Shown piece by piece: positions 55,875-62,280 of a stretch of 62,280 nt of DNA (position 1 is the stretch's first letter; every line of letters starts with the position of its first letter). The notes under the pieces were generated by a model. That model saw nothing but the letters and a program-made list of their open reading frames with translations, made no database searches and was not told the DNA's origin. The DNA comes from Eubacterium sp. (lineage in GTDB: Bacteria > Bacillota > Clostridia > Lachnospirales > Lachnospiraceae), in assembly GCA_024692605.1 (NCBI GenBank), contig JAILMQ010000154.1, positions 1 to 62,280 on the forward strand, read 5' to 3'. The position numbers were made by a program, and so were the translations under genes.

Positions 55875-57623
55875 TTGTTTGGATTACTAGGACGATATCT
55901 GAAGAGTTTCTGGAAGCAGATGTTACTGATATTTATCTTTACAGTTGCGCAGGCAATTGTACAGACCTCGCTTCCTAAATATTTTAATGAGATAATAAAA
56001 AAAGGCGTGTCAAAAGGTGACGTTAAGTACATCTGGCACGTTGGTATTATTATGCTTTCACTGACAGTCGTTCTTGGTATCTGCATGATGATTGCCGGTT
56101 ATTTTTCTGCATATGTGACAGCCAGCTTTACTACCAGTATCCGCTCTGATCTTTTCAGAAAAATACAGAAGTTTTCAGACCTTGATTATGTGAATTATTC
56201 AAAAGAAACACTTCTTACAAGAGCCAATTCAGATACTACCCAGATGCAGGTGGTAGTTATTAATATGCTTAGGAATGCCATGCTCGTTCCTTTTATTGCG
56301 GTATTTACATTTATCAGATGTATTATGCTTGATGCGCCACTGTCATTTGTACTTGTTTTGGCACTGGTGATAAGTACATTTATTGTAAGGCGGGGTAACA
56401 AAAGAAGTATGCCGCACTTCCGTATGCTTCAGGACAAGACTGACAGAGTAAGTACACTTATGAATGAGAAACTTACCGGTGCAAGATCTATAAGAGCTTT
56501 TAGCAGACAGGATTATGAGGTGGAGAAGCTTTCAAAGGCAAATGAGGATGTACGTGATACTGCCATTGAAGCAAATAATTATATAGTTCATCTGATGCCG
56601 ATTGTACAGGTTATAATGAATCTGGTTATCGTGCTGATACTGATTCTCGGACCTTTCCAGTTAAAGAGCAAATCAGTTGAACTGGCAGACCTTATGACAT
56701 TTATCCAGTACAGCAGTATGCTGGCTTCGGGCTTTGCGACTATTATGGCTATAGTTAATGCACTTCCGAAGTGCGAGGTTTCAGCTTCCCGTATAAAGGA
56801 AATCCTTGATTATGAAGTACAGGAAGAGATGCCGGACAGTGAAGCTATGAAGGTTTCAGATCCTAAGGGTGAGATAGTATTTAAGGATGTTAGTTTTGGC
56901 TACAGCGGAGCAGATGAAAATGTATTGCATGATATAAATCTTGTGATCCCTGCAGGGAAGACTACTGCAATCGTGGGTGCGACGGGAAGCGGAAAGTCAA
57001 CACTGCTTAAGCTTATTCCGATGTTTTTTGATAATCGTTTTGAGGGAAATATTTTTATAGACGGTGTTGATACAAAGAAGATGAAAACTCATGATATCAG
57101 GGATATCATCTCATATGCACCGCAGAAGGCAAATCTTTTCTCCGGTACTGTCGAAAGTAATCTGAAGGTGGCAAAACCGGATGCTGATTCGGAGGATATA
57201 AAAAAGGCCTGCGATATGGCCTGTGTTACAGAATTTCTTGAGGCAAAGGAAACGGATGCGAGTCTTGTTCTTACTCAGGGAGGCGGTAACCTTTCGGGAG
57301 GACAGAGACAGAGAGTATCTGTAGCGAGAGCCTTTATCAGAGATGCTTCCATCTATCTTCTGGATGATACGTTCTCTGCCCTTGACTTTAAAACTGATGC
57401 GGCGGTAAGAAAGGCTATGTACCGCGAACTGGCCGGAAAGACAATAGTAGTTGTTGCCCAGAGAGTTGCTACTATAATGAATGCTGACAAGATAGTAGTA
57501 ATGGATAAAGGAAGGATAGTTGCCGAGGGTACTCATAAGGAAATCCTGGATAGTTGTGAGATATATAAAGAAATATACGAGACACAGACGGGTCTTGAAG
57601 ATAAGGAGGGCAGAGCTTCATGA
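55875..57623 (+). CDS. ABC exporter half-transporter with degenerate ATP site
   Basis: A 582-residue type IV exporter half: six membrane segments (about residues 1-310) and an ATPase domain. Walker A is G368ATGSGKST, the signature LSGGQRQRV is canonical, but Walker B reads LLDDTFSALD (catalytic Glu replaced by Asp) and the switch His is Gln (VVAQRVAT). This pattern marks the non-catalytic-site partner of heterodimers such as TM287/288 and LmrCD. The start is TTG 55875 after AGGTGA. It overlaps the next gene by four bases (ATGA). Confidence 0.9.
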   Translation: MFGLLGRYLKSFWKQMLLIFIFTVAQAIVQTSLPKYFNEIIKKGVSKGDVKYIWHVGIIMLSLTVVLGICMMIAGYFSAYVTASFTTSIRSDLFRKIQKFSDLDYVNYSKETLLTRANSDTTQMQVVVINMLRNAMLVPFIAVFTFIRCIMLDAPLSFVLVLALVISTFIVRRGNKRSMPHFRMLQDKTDRVSTLMNEKLTGARSIRAFSRQDYEVEKLSKANEDVRDTAIEANNYIVHLMPIVQVIMNLVIVLILILGPFQLKSKSVELADLMTFIQYSSMLASGFATIMAIVNALPKCEVSASRIKEILDYEVQEEMPDSEAMKVSDPKGEIVFKDVSFGYSGADENVLHDINLVIPAGKTTAIVGATGSGKSTLLKLIPMFFDNRFEGNIFIDGVDTKKMKTHDIRDIISYAPQKANLFSGTVESNLKVAKPDADSEDIKKACDMACVTEFLEAKETDASLVLTQGGGNLSGGQRQRVSVARAFIRDASIYLLDDTFSALDFKTDAAVRKAMYRELAGKTIVVVAQRVATIMNADKIVVMDKGRIVAEGTHKEILDSCEIYKEIYETQTGLEDKEGRAS

Positions 57624-59368
57624 AAAAGAAGAAAAAGCGCTCCTCATTTGTGAGACTTATGCGTTATATGGGTCGGGACCGCAAGATGGTAGCGATAATA
57701 ATTCTGCTACTTACACTCAGTACAATATTTGATATAGCGGCACCGAAGATTGTTGAAAAGATTACTGATTCCATTAAATTATCTGAAGGGATAGGCTTTG
57801 ACTGGGATTATCTGACAAAGCAGCTCATAATCCTGACACTCCTATATATACTATGCGGTGTATGTCTTAGCATATCAAGAAAAGCACTTGTTAAACTGGC
57901 AGAGAATACGGTTTTCTCATTAAGACAGCGTATGCAGAAGAAGCTTGAGGTACTGTCCCTGGATTATCTCGATACACATAAAAGAGGAGATATCCTGGCC
58001 AGATCAACTTCAGATATGGTAATGATAACAAACATGCTCGAAACAAATCTGTCTTCCATGTTTGTTAAGCTGCTTACGATAGCCGGAATCCTGGTCATGA
58101 TGTTTGTGACCAATATTAAGCTGTCGATTATCTTTGTAATAATGCTTCCTTTAAGTGTTGTGGTTATGAAGTTTGTCACCAAGGCCACAAGAAAACTCTT
58201 CAAAGGTCAGCAGCAGGCTCTTGGAGACCTTAATTCACATATTGAGGAAATGGTAACCGGAAATGATGTTATGAGAGCCTTTAATTTCGAGGAAGAATCC
58301 GGTGAACAGCTTGATAAGATTAATATGCGGTTTTTCAAAACCTATCTGTCATCGCGTACCCTTTCCGGCGTGATACATCCTATCATGTCACTTTTGAATA
58401 ATTCAGTATATATTGCAGTATGTGTATTTGGTGGTATGGCGATAATTAATAATTCACTTACTTTGGGAGGACTTACAGCATTTCTGCTTTACGCAAATAA
58501 TATATCCGGTCCTGTAAATCAGTTTTCTATGATGATCAATCAGGTTCAGGCCGGACTTGCTGCGGCTGACAGGGTCTTTGATATGCTTGATGAAGAGCCT
58601 GAGAAACCGGATCCGGAAAATGCAGTGCAGATAGAGGATTCGGATGGAGTAGTTGAATTTTCACATGTTAAGTTCGGATATTCATCAGATCAGATTCTTA
58701 TGAAAGATGTAAATTTCAAGGCTGATGCAGGACAGGTATTTGCTATAGTCGGACCATCCGGTGCCGGAAAGACCACACTTGTGAATCTTCTTATGAGATT
58801 CTATGAGATAAACGATGGTGCAATCAGGCTTGACGGTATGCCGACTTCTGAGATGACAAGACAGAGCCTCAGAAAAAATATGGGTATGGTTCTTCAGGAT
58901 ACATGGATATTCTCAGGTACCGTATTTGAGAATATAGCCTACGGAAAACCTGATGCAACCATGGAAGAAGTTGTTGAAGCGGCGAAGAAGGCGCAGTGTG
59001 ATGACTTTATCAGAAAACTTCCGGATGGATATGACACAGTGATAGATGCTGAAACATCAGCTCTCAGTACGGGAGAGAAACAGCTTCTTGCAATAGCGAG
59101 AGTTGTTATTGCAAATCCACAGATACTGATTCTTGATGAGGCAACAAGTAACATAGATACACGAACGGAAGTTCTTATAACAAATGCTATGAACGAAATG
59201 ATGAAGGGACATACATCATTCATAATAGCTCACAGACTGTTTACGATAAGAAATGCAGACAGCATTATATTTATGAAGGATGGAGATATCCTTGAGGTAG
59301 GAAAACATAACGAGCTTATGGAACGTGGTGGTTATTATGCGGAAATGTACCGCAGTTCATACAGCTGA
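57620..59368 (+). CDS. ABC exporter half-transporter, catalytic partner
   Basis: A 582-residue half-transporter with six N-terminal membrane segments and an ATPase domain. Walker A is GPSGAGKTT, Walker B ILILDEATSNID keeps the catalytic Glu, and the switch His is present (IIAHRLFT), while the signature is LSTGEKQ, the usual variant in this half of heterodimeric exporters. The ATG overlaps the TGA of the first half (57620-57623), so both are made together. Likely exports the product of the neighbouring ligases. Confidence 0.91.
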   Translation: MKKKKKRSSFVRLMRYMGRDRKMVAIIILLLTLSTIFDIAAPKIVEKITDSIKLSEGIGFDWDYLTKQLIILTLLYILCGVCLSISRKALVKLAENTVFSLRQRMQKKLEVLSLDYLDTHKRGDILARSTSDMVMITNMLETNLSSMFVKLLTIAGILVMMFVTNIKLSIIFVIMLPLSVVVMKFVTKATRKLFKGQQQALGDLNSHIEEMVTGNDVMRAFNFEEESGEQLDKINMRFFKTYLSSRTLSGVIHPIMSLLNNSVYIAVCVFGGMAIINNSLTLGGLTAFLLYANNISGPVNQFSMMINQVQAGLAAADRVFDMLDEEPEKPDPENAVQIEDSDGVVEFSHVKFGYSSDQILMKDVNFKADAGQVFAIVGPSGAGKTTLVNLLMRFYEINDGAIRLDGMPTSEMTRQSLRKNMGMVLQDTWIFSGTVFENIAYGKPDATMEEVVEAAKKAQCDDFIRKLPDGYDTVIDAETSALSTGEKQLLAIARVVIANPQILILDEATSNIDTRTEVLITNAMNEMMKGHTSFIIAHRLFTIRNADSIIFMKDGDILEVGKHNELMERGGYYAEMYRSSYS

Positions 59369-59415
59369 TTATTATAAAAAGTCATAGATATTGATATATG
59401 CAGAAAGGGGAGACT

Positions 59416-61950
59416 ATGAAGGGTTGGTTCTTAACGAGTGGAAAATTTCAGAAAGCAGTAGGACGACTTCTTGATAATGTTGATTTAAAGGGAGTTACAC
59501 TTGAAATAATTAATTGTGAGGAGATTTCTTATGGTATTGATAATAATCTTCCTGCACTTTTATGGAAAAACGGCGAGGCTATTACACCTCCGGATTTCTT
59601 CTATATAGCCGACAGTGACGGCGAAAACGGAGTAGTTTTCCCTCTGGCCCGTCAGCTTGAAGCTATGGGATCATTAAATTACAATCCTATAGAAGCAAAG
59701 CAGATAGCTATGAGTAAGATTGCTACATATCAAGTTCTTGCAAAAGAAGGGCTTCCGATAGTAAAAACTATTGTTTTCAGAAAGAACATGGATGAAGAGC
59801 TTCTTAAAAAGCAGATTGGTCTTCCTATGATCATTAAGCCGGATGACGGATTCGGTGGTGAAGGCGTCGAGCTGATTCAGACAGAGGAGGAGCTTAGGGA
59901 GGCATTAAGCAGAATTAAAGAATCTGATGCAAGGTTCTTGGTTCAAAAATATGTGGCATCCTCAAAGGGACGTGATGTCAGAGTTCTTACAATAGGTTTT
60001 GAAGCAGTATTTGCTGCTCAGCGTAAAGCTTCAGATCCCAATGAGTTCAGATCCAATCTTCACATGGGCGGTACCTCCGAGGAATATCCACTTACTGACG
60101 AAATGAAGGATATCTGCGGAAGAGCATCAAAAGCTATAGGACTTAGAATGGCCGGTATCGATCTGTTATTCGGGGAAAATGGTTTTGTTATTGGTGAAGT
60201 TAATTCAAGTGCGGGATTTGATTCATGGATGGGAAAGAAGGATCTTGTTTCTGTCTTTATGAAGGATCTTCAAAAACAGCTTATGAAAAGACCTCTGGCA
60301 CATTGGAGAGCTTTGGAACTGAAGGCTGCCGCACGTAAGATGCAGCTATCTAAAATATTACTGGGTCTTGATGACTATGGATTTATAAAAGCAGAACAGA
60401 TGCTTCTGTCAGATTGTAAGTCGACTCAGGAAGCTGTCCTTATGGAGATGGTTTCTGCAAATAAGGATACTGAGTTCGGAAAAGCTCATAATTTTGCGGA
60501 TATAAAATCAGTTGAAGATTATAGAAAGAATGTTCCGCTTTCAGACTGGGATGATTATGCAGATTATGCGGAAAGAATGCAGAATGGAGAAGCAGATATT
60601 ACTTTCCCGGGAAAAGCAACATTTTTCTATCGGACCTCCGGTACGACTGCCGCATATAAGTTTATTCCTGAGAGCGAGAGAGAGGCTATTTCCAGAAAGG
60701 CAATATCACGTGCCAGAAATACTGAGATATTCCTTATGACCTCTCAGAAGGCTGCAAATCGTATCTTCGCATTTTTCAACAAGTCTTCTCTGGATAAAAC
60801 ACCTGCAGGAATTCCATGCGGTACAGCGTCGGGAAGATCCTCTGAACTTGCAAATCAGGAACTGATAAAGCGTCTTACCTATGTTCCTCAGGTTGTAAAT
60901 GAATTTGAGGGTGAGGAGCTTCTCTATGTAATGCTCAGATGTTCTATCTGCTACAGTGACGTTACGGCTCTTCTCGGAAATAACGCTCTTATGATGAAGA
61001 ACCTTGTTGAATTTGCAAAAAACAATGCCCTCGATCTGATAGAAGATATAAGAAACGGAAGCTGCAAATATGAGATGTCTGATTCTCTGAAGGAAATGTT
61101 AAAAGAATCTCTTACACCGAATCCTGCAAGAGCAGATGAACTTCTTACATTATATAATGAAGGACATTTCACACCTAGATATTATTGGAAGTATCTTATG
61201 GCAGCAGGATTCTGGCTTGGCGGAAGTGTTGGTGTATATGTAAATGAGGTTCGTCCTCTGCTTCCTGAAACAACAAAGTATATAGATGTAGGATACGGTT
61301 CAAGCGAGACAAAGATAAATATTCCTACAAAGCCTGAGACACCAGCCGGTGCCCTTGCTACATTCTGCAGTTTTTATGAATTTATTCCTGAAGAGGGTGG
61401 AGAGCCGCTTATGGCACATGAGCTTGAAGAGGGAAAGAATTATGAGCTGGTTCTTACTACAAATGCAGGATTATACAGATATAAGCTGAAGGATCTGATC
61501 CATGTCGATAGCTTTACGGGAAATACACCTAATATATATTTTGTTACAAAGATTTCTGATGTTGCAAATCTTGCACAGGAGAAGATTCCGGGTTCGATGC
61601 TCAGCGGGGCTGTACGTGATACAGTAAACGAAATGGGACTCGAACATGTTATGACTCAGGTTTATCCTGATGCTGATTCCAAGAACTATGTAATATGTAC
61701 CGAGATTAAATCCATTCCGGATGATATGGCAGCTTTCGAAGAAAAACTGGATGAAGGCCTTAGAAATAAACTAGAGCAGTATGATATCTACCGCGGTAAG
61801 CTCCTTAATCCACTGAAGGTTAAACTGATGAAGAAGGGCTGGTCCGAAAGCCTGATGAAGAAGTTTGCAAGAGGTAATGCAACTGTGGCTCAGGTAAAGG
61901 TTCCCGTTATTATAAAAGAGATGCCGGATGATGAATGGATTGCAGAATAA
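59416..61950 (+). CDS. ATP-grasp - GH3 fusion ligase
   Basis: An 844-residue two-enzyme fusion. Residues 1-292 form a RimK-like ATP-grasp domain (KPDDGFGGEGVELI about 141-154, KGRDVRVLT, EFRSNLHMGG 210-219, EVNSSAG 261-267). After a linker of about 40 residues, 335-844 form a GH3 domain with RTSGTTAAYKFIP (406-418), YGSSET (627-632) and YRYKLKDLIHVDSF (about 690). Both sets of ATP-binding residues look intact. ATG 59416 follows AAAGGGG; an in-frame ATG at 59398 is less likely. It is the last gene of the cluster, 47 bases after the exporter genes. A two-step conjugation on one polypeptide is inferred. Confidence 0.85.
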   Translation: MKGWFLTSGKFQKAVGRLLDNVDLKGVTLEIINCEEISYGIDNNLPALLWKNGEAITPPDFFYIADSDGENGVVFPLARQLEAMGSLNYNPIEAKQIAMSKIATYQVLAKEGLPIVKTIVFRKNMDEELLKKQIGLPMIIKPDDGFGGEGVELIQTEEELREALSRIKESDARFLVQKYVASSKGRDVRVLTIGFEAVFAAQRKASDPNEFRSNLHMGGTSEEYPLTDEMKDICGRASKAIGLRMAGIDLLFGENGFVIGEVNSSAGFDSWMGKKDLVSVFMKDLQKQLMKRPLAHWRALELKAAARKMQLSKILLGLDDYGFIKAEQMLLSDCKSTQEAVLMEMVSANKDTEFGKAHNFADIKSVEDYRKNVPLSDWDDYADYAERMQNGEADITFPGKATFFYRTSGTTAAYKFIPESEREAISRKAISRARNTEIFLMTSQKAANRIFAFFNKSSLDKTPAGIPCGTASGRSSELANQELIKRLTYVPQVVNEFEGEELLYVMLRCSICYSDVTALLGNNALMMKNLVEFAKNNALDLIEDIRNGSCKYEMSDSLKEMLKESLTPNPARADELLTLYNEGHFTPRYYWKYLMAAGFWLGGSVGVYVNEVRPLLPETTKYIDVGYGSSETKINIPTKPETPAGALATFCSFYEFIPEEGGEPLMAHELEEGKNYELVLTTNAGLYRYKLKDLIHVDSFTGNTPNIYFVTKISDVANLAQEKIPGSMLSGAVRDTVNEMGLEHVMTQVYPDADSKNYVICTEIKSIPDDMAAFEEKLDEGLRNKLEQYDIYRGKLLNPLKVKLMKKGWSESLMKKFARGNATVAQVKVPVIIKEMPDDEWIAE

Positions 61951-61969
61951 ATTCTTCTTGTAAAAATGT

Positions 61970-62033
61970 ACAAAAAAATCGAAAAAAAATTAATTTTTTT
62001 GTTATTGACTTATATTGATTATAGTAGTATTAT
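61970..62033 (+). promoter_or_regulatory. rRNA operon promoter with UP-like A/T tract
   Basis: TTGACT (62005-62010), 17-bp spacer, TATTAT (62028-62033), preceded by long A and T tracts (61970-62000) like an UP element. Lies about 200 bases before 16S rRNA. Confidence 0.8.
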
Positions 62034-62040
62034 ATACAAG

Positions 62041-62231
62041 CTGTCGCTGAGAGATATGTCTCCGACAGATGTACTTTAACAACAGAATAATGATGACAAC
62101 CCCGAACATTCTTTGAAAAATGTTCAACAAGGTTGGACGAAAAGAATATTCGGAACTGAACGAATCAAAACCTAACAGTAAATGTTGGAATGGTAAAAAC
62201 GTTAACGTTTAACTATTGCAAGGAAAAAACT
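62041..62231 (+). promoter_or_regulatory. rRNA leader with hairpin and boxA-like site
   Basis: CTGTCG/CGACAG with inner GAGA/TCTC (62041-62068) is a hairpin at the transcript's 5' end. ATTCTTTGAAAA (62109-62120) matches the boxA antitermination consensus and lies in a GAACATT/AATGTTC hairpin (62104-62110, 62119-62125). The rest of the leader is probably paired with the 16S 3' flank for RNase III processing. Confidence 0.65.
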
Positions 62232-62280
62232 TTATTTGAGAGTTTGATCCTGGCTCAGGATAAACGCTGGCGGCGTGCTT
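62232..62280 (+). rRNA. 16S ribosomal RNA (5' end only)
   Basis: AGAGTTTGATCCTGGCTCAG (62239-62258) is the universal 16S 5' sequence, followed by the GCTGGCGGCGTGCTT string typical of Clostridia. The 5' end is placed by analogy; the gene runs off the window. Confidence 0.97.

Noticed and set aside
54898-59415. Ribosomal precursor peptide for a graspetide-type product
   Set aside because: The gaps between the ligase and exporter genes are under 60 bases and hold no small ORF with a ribosome site; the ATP-grasp motifs are RimK-like.
1-62280. CRISPR array, prophage or insertion sequence
   Set aside because: No regularly spaced repeats of 25-40 bases, no integrase, transposase or phage structural gene was recognised, despite the CARF/HEPN-like gene at the left edge.

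Overview
The window looks like chromosome of a low-GC, anaerobic Firmicute of the class Clostridia, most likely a Lachnospiraceae member (Butyrivibrio/Roseburia-like). Supporting signs are the AT-rich composition, A/G-rich Shine-Dalgarno sites, a complete [FeFe]-hydrogenase maturation set (HydE, HydG, HydF), the rpmE-yqhQ-prmC-prfA gene order, a class II GalT, and the start of a 16S rRNA gene at the right edge. No insertion sequence, prophage, CRISPR array or intact tRNA was seen.

Layout. 1-6.4 kb: a CARF/HEPN-type (Csx1/Csm6-like) protein with an Asn-rich tail, a STAS protein, an AI-2E family permease and a Ca2+-type P-type ATPase. 6.4-10.7 kb (minus strand): hydrogenase maturation operon tm1266-hydE-hydG-hydF behind a leader RNA with an apparent terminator/antiterminator switch. 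11-15.4 kb: DHH phosphoesterase, polar amino-acid ABC importer, cation diffusion facilitator, then a GC-rich structured element at 15.4-15.5 kb. 15.5-24.7 kb: GH25 lysozyme, D-aminoacyl-tRNA deacylase, LytR-CpsA-Psr protein, carAB, and a sodium-dependent symporter on the minus strand.

24.9-33.4 kb is a compact c-di-GMP block: membrane HD-GYP protein, GGDEF protein, small zinc-ribbon protein, patatin-like lipase, a 1116-residue protein joining a LacI-type sensor, an EAL domain and a beta-helix-like tail, and a second HD-GYP protein. Synthesis and breakdown of c-di-GMP are thus encoded side by side. 33.4-41.7 kb: MntP, TrpS, cardiolipin synthase, an MBOAT acyltransferase with an SGNH partner (probable envelope acylation), and a large secreted Ig-like protein. 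41.7-45.7 kb: AraC regulator divergent from an alcohol dehydrogenase, an epimerase-like protein and a short-chain dehydrogenase. 45.8-50 kb: L31 with a structured leader, YqhQ, PrmC, RF1 and a zinc-ribbon membrane protein. 50-53 kb (minus strand): galK-galT.

53.1-62 kb holds the most unusual locus: a GH3-family acyl-adenylating ligase, a RimK-like ATP-grasp ligase, a heterodimeric ABC exporter with one degenerate nucleotide site, and an 844-residue fusion of a second ATP-grasp with a second GH3 domain. I infer a pathway that joins small carboxylates and amines and exports the product; no precursor peptide or NRPS/PKS module is present. The window closes with a strong rRNA promoter, a leader containing a boxA-like motif, and the 5' end of 16S rRNA.
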